Part shown: piece by piece, positions 53,010 through 63,400 of the stretch | How positions within the stretch are numbered: position 1 is the first letter of the stretch | Layout: each line of letters starts with the position of its first letter | Assembly (NCBI GenBank): GCA_021151825.1 | Contig: JAGKWQ010000003.1 | Span: 372,001-436,000 of the forward strand | Direction of reading: 5' to 3' | Source of the DNA: Cellvibrionaceae bacterium | GTDB lineage: Bacteria; Pseudomonadota; Gammaproteobacteria; Pseudomonadales; Cellvibrionaceae | DNA: 64,000 bases | Notes under the pieces: model-generated | What the model saw: the letters and a program-made list of their open reading frames with translations, nothing else | Databases searched by the model: none | Told to the model about the DNA's origin: nothing | Position numbers and translations under genes: made by a program

Positions 53010-53117
53010 AATTTTTCGGCGGGCGATAAATTACCAACCTTGGGTAAGTTTGGTAATTTTGTGTGGATCAAAATACCGGGTGGCGTTTACGCGTGGGCTA
53101 AAGTGGTGAAGCAGTAA
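53010..53117 (+). pseudogene. Remnant of a gene's 3' end
   Basis: 35 codons opening just after a TGA and ending at TAA (53115-53117) encode a segment with KLPTLGKFGNFVW and IPGGVYAWAKVVKQ. It looks protein-like and has no start codon, so it may be the tail of a deleted gene. Family unknown. Confidence 0.3.
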
Positions 53118-53217
53118 ACCACCGTACTGGATTAAAAGTGACGCACAAACAATTAGCAGTAAACTTCCGAAACACCTTTCAACGACTTATACAACAGGAA
53201 CGAGCGAGGGAAATAAC

Positions 53218-53634
53218 ATGAGATTCGCTTTAAACGCGCTGATTGTAATACTTATCTCTACTTTCCTATGGGGCTGTAGCTCAGTTAAATCCAAAGCCCC
53301 TTCGGCCCCGCCCACGGGGACAAGCAATGTGAATAGGCCTGTTTACATAGAAACTGGTAAAGCGTCATTCTATGCAAATTTGCATCAATCGAAGAAAACC
53401 GCCAGCGGAGAAATTTACGATCATAAACTGAATACGGCAGCCCATAAAAAATTGCCCTTTGGTACAAAAGTCAGGGTTACCAATGTGGAAAATGGGAAAA
53501 CGGTTGTGGTGAAAATTAATGATCGCGGCCCCTTTGTTAAAGGTCGAATTCTGGATCTTTCGAAATCTGCATTTAGCAGCATAGCAAATACATCGTCAGG
53601 GATTATTAAGGTAAAAATTGAAGTAATTGAATGA
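53218..53634 (+). CDS. RlpA-like lipoprotein (septal ring lytic transglycosylase family)
   Basis: Protein of 138 residues with lipobox LWGC (Cys20). The double-psi beta-barrel follows (about 45-138): GKASFYANLHQSKKTASGEIYDHKLNTAAHKKLPFGTKVRVTNVENGK, ending VKINDRGPFVKGRILDLSKSAF. The Asp of NDRGPF is the RlpA catalytic-region residue. It lacks the C-terminal SPOR domain of full-length RlpA, so it is a short form. The ribosome-binding site is GAGGG. RlpA cleaves naked glycans at division sites. Confidence 0.88.
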   Translation: MRFALNALIVILISTFLWGCSSVKSKAPSAPPTGTSNVNRPVYIETGKASFYANLHQSKKTASGEIYDHKLNTAAHKKLPFGTKVRVTNVENGKTVVVKINDRGPFVKGRILDLSKSAFSSIANTSSGIIKVKIEVIE

Positions 53635-53700
53635 CTCAAAAAATGCCAGGCAGCCTCATCCGATTTTAGCAACGTAAAAACCGGGATAGATTGGGGCTGG

Positions 53701-53731
53701 AAAAAAGCGGTGCGCATGCACCGCTTTTTTT
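53701..53731. terminator. Bidirectional terminator between the RlpA and Cys-rich genes
   Basis: AAAAAAGCGGTGC-GCAT-GCACCGCTTTTTTT is perfect on both strands. Confidence 0.93.
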
Positions 53732-53738
53732 AACACTA

Positions 53739-54242
53739 TTACAAACAAGTATATTTCAAACGTGGGTAAGAGTACGGGTCCAGCGGGGTTACGCTGTGTT
53801 TGCATTGTGGTTGTGGGCCACAGAATGCAGGGTTAAAAGGTGTATAGGTACCCGGGCTGGTTTGAATAACTTGAGACGAACCGGTGTAGCACGGATTTAC
53901 TGGTGGGTTAGCCGGTGGAGTTGGAGTAGTCGCTGCAACAATGTTGGTGTTGCAATTCTGTGGATAAGAGCTGCCTTGCGTTGTGCCGGTATTTTGGTAA
54001 CCACTAACAACGTTAACCGAACCGCAGCTGTATGTATACCAAGTGAGACTGTAAATATCCTGACGTGACGCAATTATAGTGCCGCTAGGGCTTTGACAGT
54101 TCCAGGATATGTATTGATTGTTATTGCTGATGTAACCATATACCGATGCCCAGGTGCACGCAGAAGATTGCGCGCTGGCGTTAATCGATATACTGCCTAA
54201 TAAAAGAAAAACAAAGCTTGTAATGGATGTAGAAATTTTCAT
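53739..54242 (-). CDS. Secreted cysteine-containing protein of unknown function
   Basis: Protein of 167 residues. The signal peptide ends near NASA, followed by a mature part rich in Ser, Thr, Asn, Tyr and Pro with eight Cys (SACTWASVYGY, SWNCQSPSG, NPCYTGSSQ, QPQCKHS) and a Pro/Ala linker (TTPTPPANPPVNP). The ATG at 54242 has CAGGAG upstream. I do not recognise a domain. It may be a small exported binding protein. Confidence 0.65.
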   Translation of the reverse strand: MKISTSITSFVFLLLGSISINASAQSSACTWASVYGYISNNNQYISWNCQSPSGTIIASRQDIYSLTWYTYSCGSVNVVSGYQNTGTTQGSSYPQNCNTNIVAATTPTPPANPPVNPCYTGSSQVIQTSPGTYTPFNPAFCGPQPQCKHSVTPLDPYSYPRLKYTCL

Positions 54243-55000
54243 AAAAGACTCCTGTTGATTTAACGTTATAGTTGATGTGAGTTCACCTACTCCTGCAAGT
54301 GTCCACAGCAATGGCAGCCTCATCGCCACTGCTCTACGCAACAAGCAAAACTCCTGTTTTGCTATTTCAAGCTCATCAACGTTTAGTCAATGAAACTCAA
54401 ATTCTTTTTTGGTTAATGATATAAAACGAGCCAATACCCTCGTCGAATACGAGTGCCGTGCCGTTCGTTATACACAAGGAAAGTAGCGAGAGTTGTCCCA
54501 CTTTTGTCATCTTGAAAAGTTGGGATTAAACAAGCAAAAATCTGTGGGCTATTTATCGCTTTTAAGGGATTTTGATAAGGAGTGTTTCAGGTGGTTTTTA
54601 AAAAGTGAGACGAGGAAAACCACGATCAGCGGCTCATCTTATCGTTGAATTTAAACTAAAAATTTTTCGTAACAAACTCGTAATATCGATAAGGTAATTT
54701 CACTTAGGTGTCGCCGCATATGATCAATCATCGCCGTATTAATAATTGGCGCCCGGAACAACAGCGGAAATTAAAAACAATTTCTGTCAGGGAATAGCCA
54801 GCATCAAATTTTTATAATGAGCGGCATCAACTCTTGCTGAATTTTTCACCAAAGCTGATCCCTCGTGGCCGCAATATTTTTTATTTTACGCATTAATATT
54901 GGGCATGGCTGTCTGCACGATGCCCCCCTAAAATCAACGCAACACCAACACTTCATAATCAGTTGTAATGCCGTCGAGTGGCTCCTCACTGAGATCGTAG
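54243..55000. other. 758-base AT-rich region without an intact gene
   Basis: No frame with a start, ribosome-binding site and family was found on either strand. It contains the promoter region for the Cys-rich gene. The rest may be decayed coding sequence upstream of the remnant at 55001. Confidence 0.5.
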
Positions 55001-55255
55001 GGGGCCTGGAGTTTTTTCTGGCATCTGGATAAATCGGATGCAGTTTATATTGCAGGAGTGAGGCCGCTTGCCGGTACAGCGAACGTTGACAGATGTAGAG
55101 TTACAAATGCCCCGTCATTCAGCTTTGATTCTCAGATAAATAAAAATTGGCGTTTCGATATCAGTTATAGCCATTTCAACGCGGATGGGGTTATTAAAAA
55201 CGCAGGAGGTAAAAACGTCGGTTTTTTTAAAGCACAGTTAGAAGTGACTTTTTGA
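55001..55255 (+). pseudogene. Remnant of an outer membrane barrel protein's C-terminus
   Basis: 85 codons open after TAG (54998-55000) and end TGA. They encode FFWHLDKSDAVYIAGVRP, then alternating strands (NKNWRFDISYSHFNADG, GFFKAQLEVTF) ending in Phe, as in outer membrane barrels. No start codon and no upstream domain remain, so it is a 5'-truncated remnant. It resembles OmpW/porin ends, but the family is not certain. Confidence 0.45.
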
Positions 55256-55343
55256 ATCGATAATACGTGCAGTGATGCAATCTAACTGTTGAATTGTGAA
55301 ATACTACTACCGCAACTGCCACTAATACATTTTCTTGATCATT

Positions 55344-55382
55344 GAAATCAAAGGCTCATTATTCACGAGCCTTTGATTTTGT
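55344..55382. terminator. Bidirectional terminator
   Basis: AATCAAAGGCTC (55346-55357) pairs perfectly with GAGCCTTTGATT (55367-55378), followed by TT on the plus exit and A-rich on the other. It may once have served the truncated barrel gene and still serves the minus-strand peptidase. Confidence 0.8.
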
Positions 55383-55406
55383 TACTGAATCGGAAAGAGT
55401 TCTGGT

Positions 55407-56735
55407 TTAGTCAAACCTATTTTCCATTTCATCAACGGAACTGTAATGCCAAACAAATATCCCATCATTTATATAATGTGGATGATCTTCTGTACCACAC
55501 ATCACGTAACCGTTAAGAGGGTCGCAATGATCTGCACCGAATATATGGCCGACTTCGTGAATGAAAATCGCCTGTGTGAGATCGAGTGGCTGTCCCTCCC
55601 AAAAAATGCCGCTTACCTGCACACCTAACCAGCCGCAAGTAGCACCACCACCAATCTCCGGAGTTAATCCAATCAGGTAATCAAAGCCATGATTTTCTGC
55701 ATTTGTTGATACTGGCCCAACCCAATCTTGCGCTAATCCCAACTTAGTACGGGCGGCGGCTGTAGCCTGTTCACAAAAACCAGTATCAGGTGACGCCGTG
55801 AACCCTGCCAGGGGATAGAGAATATGTTTAATATTTTCTATCTCATCCAAGCCACCCCCGAAAGATTCATACGTGTTGGCGGGGGTAAATACTTCTGAAG
55901 GGCGGGTGAAAGCCGACGTTAAATATTGTTGAATACTTCCCTGATAATTAATTGAGTTTAGATATGCCTGGTCATACAGAACGGGTACAAGCACCGCATT
56001 ACTAGTCGCAATAGTGAAGGAGCTTCCGGAGAAGCTTGTGTCAGCTACACCGTTGATGCCAATACTATCTATCGTATAGGTACTACTGCCCAATGCGTAG
56101 TGTTTACCAGTCACCGTGTCATGAATAAAGGGACCTGCATCCACGCTAATCTGGCGTTGTTCTGAAGCGGCAAGGGTAATAGTGGCGGAGGGTAGATTGA
56201 CGTTAGAAAAATCTGAAAAACGACTGCTGGAAATTTTTGGTGTAAGTGTCGCACTGACACTTGTGCTGCCATTATTAACAACAATGATATTGAGGCGTAT
56301 CGCATCTCCTTTAACAGCAGATTCCCCTTGCGCGTTGGTAACGCTAATGGACACAACATCAATTGCAGCAACATCACCACCACTACACGTTGGCACGATG
56401 AAGCTGCCATCATGATTCCCTTGAATTCCGAAGGATGTTGTCTGGCCCGCAGCCAGAGTGCCATTCCACGCAACATTACTCGCGGTCAACGTGGTTGTTG
56501 ATCCTCCAGCGGTAATTGCGTTCCAGCTCCCTGTTACCTGCGCAGGCTCAATAAAATTAAGCGTTAACCCCCAATTATTAATAGGGGTAGAGCCATTGTT
56601 TTTAACAGTAAACTCAAGCACATAACCGTTGTTCCACACATTAGTGTTAGTGATAGTACAACTGGTTACTGCGTGCGCTTGAACATAGAAAAGAACACTA
56701 GCGATGAATAATCCAAATTTAAATAGCATCTTCAT
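55407..56735 (-). CDS. Secreted metzincin with an N-terminal CBM2 cellulose-binding module
   Basis: Protein of 442 residues. The signal peptide ends near AHA. The CBM2 module (about 25-117) begins CTITNTNVWNNGY and contains NNWGLTLNF, GSWNA and SFGIQGNH and closes with a Cys. A beta-rich middle domain (about 122-260) follows. The C-terminal peptidase shows HEVGHIFGADH (His393, Glu394, His397, His403) and a Met-turn candidate at YVMCG. A CBM2 on a protease is unusual; cell-wall or biofilm-bound protein could be the target. The ATG at 56735 has AAAGGT upstream; an extended start at 56825 lacks a signal. Confidence 0.85.
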   Translation of the reverse strand: MKMLFKFGLFIASVLFYVQAHAVTSCTITNTNVWNNGYVLEFTVKNNGSTPINNWGLTLNFIEPAQVTGSWNAITAGGSTTTLTASNVAWNGTLAAGQTTSFGIQGNHDGSFIVPTCSGGDVAAIDVVSISVTNAQGESAVKGDAIRLNIIVVNNGSTSVSATLTPKISSSRFSDFSNVNLPSATITLAASEQRQISVDAGPFIHDTVTGKHYALGSSTYTIDSIGINGVADTSFSGSSFTIATSNAVLVPVLYDQAYLNSINYQGSIQQYLTSAFTRPSEVFTPANTYESFGGGLDEIENIKHILYPLAGFTASPDTGFCEQATAAARTKLGLAQDWVGPVSTNAENHGFDYLIGLTPEIGGGATCGWLGVQVSGIFWEGQPLDLTQAIFIHEVGHIFGADHCDPLNGYVMCGTEDHPHYINDGIFVWHYSSVDEMENRFD

Positions 56736-57205
56736 AAAACATACCTTTGTAGTAGATAAACTGCCTTTTAGGTTTGAAGATTGCACACCAGAAATTTTAC
56801 AAACGTAAAACCCTCTTCTGATCACGACATATAAAAATCATGGCCAAGGTGGTCAAGCTTCCGTTGGTTTCCAATATTTTTATTAATGTCATTATTATCA
56901 CCGCTGTACTTTTTGTTGCCCCATGAATGCGTGAAGCACTTTTAAGAGCTTGCCATTAATAACATTTTCTTATTGAAATACAAGTTAAATTAAAAATTAA
57001 ATGAAATGCACATTTGTTGTGCTTTTTTTCTGCTTAAAAATTAATAATGCCCTGAATTTAAGCCATAAAATGTCGCCTAAATAATAATAAAAATTTTTAG
57101 GCTGCTTATTTTTCCGCAGAAATTTATTTGTAAAATTAGTGTAAAAACATTAACAATTATTAAATAAATTTATTAAATAATGTGATTAAAATAATCTATC
57201 TATTT
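56736..57205. other. AT-rich intergenic region of about 470 bases
   Basis: Long A/T runs (56930-57200) with no gene, hairpin terminator or recognised repeat. It holds the promoter of the CBM2 peptidase gene at its left end. Confidence 0.5.
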
Positions 57206-57251
57206 TTATGGCAGATATTCTGAGGCGAGCTTAATTGCAGAGTAACCAAGT

Positions 57252-57530
57252 TTATTTAATGCAAATGGATTTTCTATAGCCAGTTTTTTGTGCGCAGCAA
57301 GATTCGTTGCTCGCACTTGGGGATTTGCAAATTGAGCTTTTAGTGATTGTGGAATTTGTAGTTGTTGAATTATCCGATGCATGGAAATTCTGAGATTGAG
57401 GGATTGAGCCGCTATTGTGGCAATGGTAACCGCCATTTTTTCTGTCATTGTGGCAGCCGTATTTATCTGCTCGGCCGCCGTGGGCAAGAACGAGTGAGGG
57501 GCTTAGGAGTAGTGCGTTTTTGATTTCCAT
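57252..57530 (-). pseudogene. YHYH-type small exported protein, probably frameshifted
   Basis: 92 codons from ATG 57530. A short signal-like stretch (ALLLSPSLVLA) precedes HGGRADKYGCHNDRKNGGYHCHN, the YHYH-type Cys/His motif. Downstream the frame turns Ser/Lys-rich, while the frame one base away (to 57206) is more protein-like: AAHKKLAIENPFALNKLGY. A single frameshift near 57370-57400 would join them. It may be a pseudogene or a sequencing error. Confidence 0.5.
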
Positions 57531-57782
57531 AATTCCATCGCAGCAAAAGCAGAACTTATCCAGATTTCCATAGTGCAATCCCTGCGCTGCTGATACCGCT
57601 TTGGTCGGTCCTGTGACTGGAGCCGCAGAGATTATGCAGAGTCGACCGCCAAAAATATTACACGACATTACACGAATAATAATGGGAGTTTAAGTAACAG
57701 TGGAATGCGGGGATTTAATTCAGAGGAAGTGCAATGTACTGAGCGACGCTGCACCGTTCGAACTATGGAGGGAAATGTATTT

Positions 57783-58955
57783 TTATATTTTATTTTTTGA
57801 TACGAAAGGCAAGCACAACGTAAAACACGCACCAGACCCCGGCGTATTACTCACACTCAATTTTCCACCGTGGGCTTCTGCTAATTGCCGCGCAATGTAA
57901 AGCCCCATGCCCAGCCCTTCTTTCACCTGGTTATTACCCAGGCGTTCAAATTTTTCAAAAATTCGCTGCTGTTCACTCTCTGGAATACCTGCGCCCTGAT
58001 CTTGAACATGGATTTCTACATGATTATCCGTTACTGAAAAACTAATCTTCACCGGCTTACCGTCGCCATAACGCAACGCATTGGTAATGAGATTAACCAG
58101 CACTTGTTCAACACGAAATTCATCCCACTCACCAATGACTTCCGGTACGGCATCAAGCCTGAAACAACAGCCTGCAAGATGTGCCTGCTGGGAAAAGTCA
58201 CCCACAATACGCGTGACCAATTGGGCGAGGTTAACGTCACCGGTGCGAATGGAAAGTGTTCCTGTCGTTGCACGCGAAACATCCACCATGTCATTGATCA
58301 AGCGGATCATACTTTGGATCTGGCGGCTGTCGCGTTCGACCATCGCATTTAATGATTCTTTATTGAATGCAGCGATATCTTCGCGTTGCAAACGCACGCG
58401 GCGTACCTGGGTTTCCAAATGTAAGGTATTAAGTGGTGTACGCAATTCGTGTGCGACCAGTGACATAAAGTCATCGCGCATTTTTAACGCCCGCTCTAAC
58501 TCAAGCTGGGTTGCATGCAATTCACGCTGGCTTTGCTCCAACGCTTCTACTTGCTGTTTTACTTTAGTCCGCTGCTGGTACAGCGAAACAAACACATTCA
58601 CTTTGCTTTTAACCGCTGCAATATCCAACGGTTTGTGTAGAAAATCTACCGCACCGGTTTCATAACCTTTGAACGCGTAATTTAATTCCTTGCCACCAGC
58701 GCTGACAAATACGATGGGAATATGGCGGGTTTTTTCAGTGCCGCGCATTAGCTCTGCCAATTCAAAACCATTCATGTCCGGCATCATGACATCGAGAATT
58801 GCCAATGCGAAATCATGCTCAAGCAGCAACGCCAGTGCCGCATCGCCGGACGACGCCTGATAAATTTCACGATCATCCTGTTCGATAATCCGGCTCAGTG
58901 CCTGCAAGTTTTCCCGCAAATCATCAACAATGAGTAGCTTGGTGCGTTGCATCAA
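57783..58955 (-). CDS. Response regulator-histidine kinase hybrid (REC-HisKA-HATPase)
   Basis: Protein of 390 residues. The receiver (1-125) has phosphoacceptor Asp55 in LDVMMPD. A coiled linker precedes the HisKA domain with His169 in AHELRTPLN, and the HATPase domain contains NLITNALRYGDG, GAGIPESEQQRIF and GLGMGLYIARQLAEAHGG. There is no transmembrane segment, so it is cytosolic. It is the last gene of a four-gene unit, and its ATG overlaps the cheB stop by four bases. It could take phosphate from the membrane hybrid kinase upstream. Confidence 0.93.
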   Translation of the reverse strand: MMQRTKLLIVDDLRENLQALSRIIEQDDREIYQASSGDAALALLLEHDFALAILDVMMPDMNGFELAELMRGTEKTRHIPIVFVSAGGKELNYAFKGYETGAVDFLHKPLDIAAVKSKVNVFVSLYQQRTKVKQQVEALEQSQRELHATQLELERALKMRDDFMSLVAHELRTPLNTLHLETQVRRVRLQREDIAAFNKESLNAMVERDSRQIQSMIRLINDMVDVSRATTGTLSIRTGDVNLAQLVTRIVGDFSQQAHLAGCCFRLDAVPEVIGEWDEFRVEQVLVNLITNALRYGDGKPVKISFSVTDNHVEIHVQDQGAGIPESEQQRIFEKFERLGNNQVKEGLGMGLYIARQLAEAHGGKLSVSNTPGSGACFTLCLPFVSKNKI

Positions 58956-59593
58956 GATCTCTCCAATTTAAACAGTAGTTGCCGGATTTCTTCTAATGGC
59001 AAAATAAAATCAGGAATAAATAAATCAAGCGCTGCTTGCGGCATAATCGCCATTTCCGCTTCACGCGGGTCCTGGATAATCGTAAGCCCGCCAGCTTTAT
59101 TAATACAGGCCATACCCTCTGCACCATCCTGATTGGCGCCGGTCAATAAAATACCCGCCAATGATGTGCCATACGCGTCCGCCGCCGATGACATTAAAAT
59201 ATCAATCGAGGGGCGCGAATAATGAATCGGTTCTTCACAGCTGAGGGAAAAGCTGCGGTTGCGCTCAATCGATAAATGATAACTGGACCCGGCAAAATAA
59301 ATATGCCCCGGGGCAATACTGCGCTTGTCATCCGCCATCGTAACAGCCATCGCAAAATGATGCTGGAAAACTTCCACCAGGCGCGATTCACGAGAATCCG
59401 GCATATGCACAACAATAATAATCGGCACCTGACAGTGCGCAGGCAAGGTACCGAGAATTTTCATCAAAGCCCGAATGCCACCCGCCGAAGCGCCAATAAC
59501 AATAGCCTCAAATTGTCGGCTGCCCAACTTTTTGGCCAGCATATCGGCACTCAAAGTGCTAGCAGACGTATTTCCAGGGCGCGCGTCAGTCAT
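58952..59593 (-). CDS. cheB: CheB-type protein-glutamate methylesterase (no receiver)
   Basis: Protein of 213 residues containing only the methylesterase domain. The catalytic triad is Ser36 in GASAGG, His63 in VVHMPD and Asp156 in GANQDGAEG. The regulatory receiver that normally gates CheB is absent; the last gene of the operon provides a receiver with a kinase instead. It would demethylate or deamidate a receptor, none of which is in this window. Confidence 0.92.
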   Translation of the reverse strand: MTDARPGNTSASTLSADMLAKKLGSRQFEAIVIGASAGGIRALMKILGTLPAHCQVPIIIVVHMPDSRESRLVEVFQHHFAMAVTMADDKRSIAPGHIYFAGSSYHLSIERNRSFSLSCEEPIHYSRPSIDILMSSAADAYGTSLAGILLTGANQDGAEGMACINKAGGLTIIQDPREAEMAIMPQAALDLFIPDFILPLEEIRQLLFKLERS

Positions 59594-59605
59594 AGCAATG
59601 CCGCC

Positions 59606-60427
59606 TTAACTTTTGCGATAAATGCGCTGAGGTTTTACCAAAGGCTCAAAATGATTCACGTGGCTGGAGAAATCAATACTCTCTTTGCTACCCAGCCCCA
59701 GGAATCCACGGTGGCACAATGATTCATGAAATAAACCCAGCGCCCGCTCTTGCAAGGCGTGGTTAAAATAAATCATCACATTGCGACAACACACCAAATG
59801 GGTTTCAGAAAATACACTATCCGTTGCAAGGCTGTGATCAGCAAAGCTTACGTTTTCACACAAGCTACGATCAAACAACACACCGTCATAAGCGGCCGTG
59901 TAATAATCCGAGAACGATTTTTTCCCACCCGCCGCCTGATAATTTGCCGTGTAATTACGCACGCGCTCCAGCGAAAAAATTCCCTTTCGGGCTTTGTCGA
60001 GTGAATGCGGATTAATATCAGTGGCATAAATAATACTGCGCTCCAGCAACCCTTCTTCTTTTAACAGGATTGCCATGGAATAAAGTTCTTCGCCGGTGCT
60101 GCAACCGGCAATCCAGATTTTTAACGAGGGATAAGTTTTTAAAAACGGCACAACATGTTCGCGCAACGCGAGAAAATATTCCGGATCGCGAAACATTTCT
60201 GTTGTTGGGATCGTCAGGTATTGCAGCAACTCCATAAAAGTATCCGGGTCGTGCAATACTTTTGCTTGAAGTTCTGAAATGGATTCACAACGCAACTGCG
60301 TCATCGCATGAAAGACTCGGCGCTTTTGCGAAGCGCCGGCGTAATCGCGAAAATCGTAACTGTACTTCAGGTAAATCGCTTCAATTAATAACTTCAGTTC
60401 GATTTCAATACTGGTAGGGTTATTCAT
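59606..60427 (-). CDS. cheR: CheR-type methyltransferase
   Basis: Protein of 273 residues. The N-terminal helical domain (1-75) precedes the SAM-binding Rossmann fold, with IAGCSTGEELYSMAI as the glycine-rich loop, IIYATDINPHSLDKARKG and CRNVMIYF. It uses SAM to methylate glutamates on chemoreceptors in the known family. There is no TPR extension. It lies 12 bases before cheB and 15 bases after the hybrid kinase. Confidence 0.93.
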   Translation of the reverse strand: MNNPTSIEIELKLLIEAIYLKYSYDFRDYAGASQKRRVFHAMTQLRCESISELQAKVLHDPDTFMELLQYLTIPTTEMFRDPEYFLALREHVVPFLKTYPSLKIWIAGCSTGEELYSMAILLKEEGLLERSIIYATDINPHSLDKARKGIFSLERVRNYTANYQAAGGKKSFSDYYTAAYDGVLFDRSLCENVSFADHSLATDSVFSETHLVCCRNVMIYFNHALQERALGLFHESLCHRGFLGLGSKESIDFSSHVNHFEPLVKPQRIYRKS

Positions 60428-60442
60428 TAATAGACTCTTCTT

Positions 60443-63400
60443 TTAAATGCGATCCATTGTGGGCATCCACACCCGTAATAATGAATAGAGCCTGTCAATA
60501 TCAATTGGTTTCGCCAGATAATCCGACGCACCCGCTTTTAAACATTGTTCCTGATCATCTTTCATCGCTTTGGCGGTGATCGCAATAATGGGCAACTTCT
60601 GGAAACGCGCATCAGTACGGATACGGCGCATGGCCTCAAGCCCGTCCATCACCGGCATCATCACATCCATCAATACCAGATCAATTTCCGGAACTTCATT
60701 CAGTTTTTCGATCGATTCCAAACCATTACGTGCAATTTCTACGATTGCACCTTTTTGTTCGAGTGCACCAGTCAACGCAAAAATATTGCGCATATCATCA
60801 TCCACCAGTAACACACGACGACCTTCCAACACGCGGTCGCGGCTGCGCACGGTTTTCAGCATGCTTTGACGTTCGCTGGATAATTCCGATTCCACTTTAT
60901 GCAGGAATAAGGTTACTTCGTCCAACAAACGTTCCGGAGAGCGCGCGCCTTTAATAATGATCGAGCGGGAATATTTCAGCAGTTCATTTTCTTCCGCGCG
61001 GGTCAGGTTACGGCCGGTGTATACGATCACTGGCGGGAAACAACAAATGTCTTCAGTGGACATGCGTTGCAGCAATTCATGGCCTTGCATATCCGGCAAT
61101 TTCAAGTCGATGATCATGCAATCAAAAATAGTGGTGCGTAATAATTCAATTGCTTCTTCACCCAACTCCACCGCAGTGATATCTACATCTTCATCGCCAA
61201 TTAATTTCACTACACTCTGGCGTTGCAATGCATCGTCTTCCACCAGTAATACGCGTTTTACTTTGCGTGTGAGTTTATCTTCGAGTTTATCGAATACGTC
61301 TTTTAATCGTTCGCGTGTTGTCGGCTTGACTACGTAACCCACCGCACCCATTTGCAATGCGGCTTCGCTGCGATCAGCAGCCGATACAATGTGCACCGGA
61401 ATATGGCGCGTCAGCGGATCAGCTTTTAATTTTTGCAGCACATTCAGGCCCGAGGTATCCGGCAACCCAATATCCAGCAATATCGCGTCCGGCACTACAT
61501 CGCTCGCAATTTGCAAACCTTCCGCCGCAGTTTCTGCCACCAGGCAACGGTACTGCAACTCATGCGCAAGCTCATAAAGAATGCTGGCAAAATCAGCATC
61601 ATCTTCGATGATGAGCACACTGCGAGTTGCATCGAAAGTTTTATCGCGATCATCGCTAAAGAAACGTTTTTCTGTTGATGGCGATTTGCTTTCAGAAATA
61701 TGTTCAGTAATTGATGATGCTGCAGGTTGTGGTTTCGCCTGCACAGGTGGTTGCACAGGCTCATCAATCGCAAGCGACAATTCTGCAGGCAGTATCAACG
61801 TAAATGTACTGCCCACGCCCGGCGTGCTGCTAACACTAATACTTCCACCCAACAAACTGGCCAGGTCGCGCGAAATGGATAGCCCCAGACCGGTGCCGCC
61901 GTAGCGACGACTGATGCTGCCATCGGCTTGCTGGAAAGCCTCAAATATCAACGCTTGATGTTCAATAGCAATACCGATTCCCGAATCCGTTACCGCGAAA
62001 GCAATGCCATTATCCGGTGCCGGTGCGATAGCAATGCTGATTTTGCCCTGTTCGGTAAATTTGATGGCATTGGACAGCAAATTTTTAAGGATTTGTTCGA
62101 GGCGTTGATGATCAGTAAAAATCGACGGCAATGTTCCTGCTTCAATATCAACGGAGAATTGCAATTTTTTCTGCGTCGCCAGTGGTTCAAATGTAAGGCG
62201 CAATGAATCCAATAAACGCTGCACCGGAATAACTTCCGGTGCTAGCTCCAATTTACCGGCTTCGACTTTGGAGATATCGAGAATGTCGTTAATTAAATTA
62301 AGTAAATCATTGCCAGCAGAATAAATACTGTTGGCGAACTGTATTTGTTCCGGGTTGAGATTACCTTTGGCATTTTCAGCTAATAGTTTGGCCAGAATCA
62401 TTGAACTGTTCAGTGGTGTGCGCAACTCATGGGACATGTTGGCCAAAAATTCAGATTTGTATTTACTGGCGCGTTGCAGCTCGGCAGCGCGTTCTTCCAA
62501 TTCCACTTGAATGGTGTTGAGTGCAACATTTTTTTGATCCAGCACGACGGCCTGATCCAATAATTTTTCGTTGGTTTGTTCCAGCTCTGCTTTCTGGTTT
62601 TCCAGCAGCGCTTGCGATTCTTCCAATATCCGCGATTGCTCTTCCAGTTCTTCGTTCGCTGTGCGCAATTCTTCCTGCTGCACCTGCAATTCTTCATTGA
62701 GTTGTTGTGTTTCTTCCAGCACATCCTGCAAGCGCCGGCGATTAATCGCCATTTCCAGTGAATTGCCGATATTCGGTGCAACCAGTTTCAGGAATTCAAT
62801 ATCGCGTGTTGCCGGTGCATGCAAAAAACCTAATTCGACAACCCCGTTCGTTTGGCCATCGTGAGCCACCGGCACCATCACAAGGTAGCGCGGCGTAGCT
62901 TCGCCTAAACCGGAATTAATTTTGACGTAATCCGCAGGTACATCGTTTAACTCAATGATGCGATTGGATAACACCGCCTGCTCCACCAGACTCTCACCGG
63001 CTTCCAGGGTTTGTTGTTCTGCAGCCAGTTCATGGCGAAACCCGTAGCTCGCTACCCGTTGCAGCGCATGATTACCGCTGCGGCGCGAATAAAATGCCGC
63101 CGCCGATGCGCCCAGGTAATAAACCAGGAAATCCAGAATAGTTTGTCCCAGCGTTGCCATGGAAGCCTGCCCGATGCTCTGCTCAGCAAGGCGCGCTTGA
63201 CCGGCGCGCTGCCAATTTTGTTGTTCAAGAATTTCGGCGTGACGATGGCGCTCTTCAAGTGAGTCGTTGTAGGTATTGGAAAGCTGGACTAATTCACGGC
63301 GACCCAAATAACTCAGCAATCCCGTAACCACCGCCATGACAATTAAATACGTAATGATCGATATTGACGTAACCAGGCGCGCATCCTCGCGACGCTCCGT

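Larger units (their letters stand above)
52683..53217. other. 535-base intergenic region with a decayed C-terminal frame
   Basis: It holds a 19-base palindrome (52892-52910) and an open stretch 53010-53117 described separately. No intact gene was found. Confidence 0.5.

Noticed and set aside
62571..62864. Ser/Cys-rich frame opposite the hybrid kinase
   Set aside because: It is the complement of the Glu/Gln coiled coil of the kinase.
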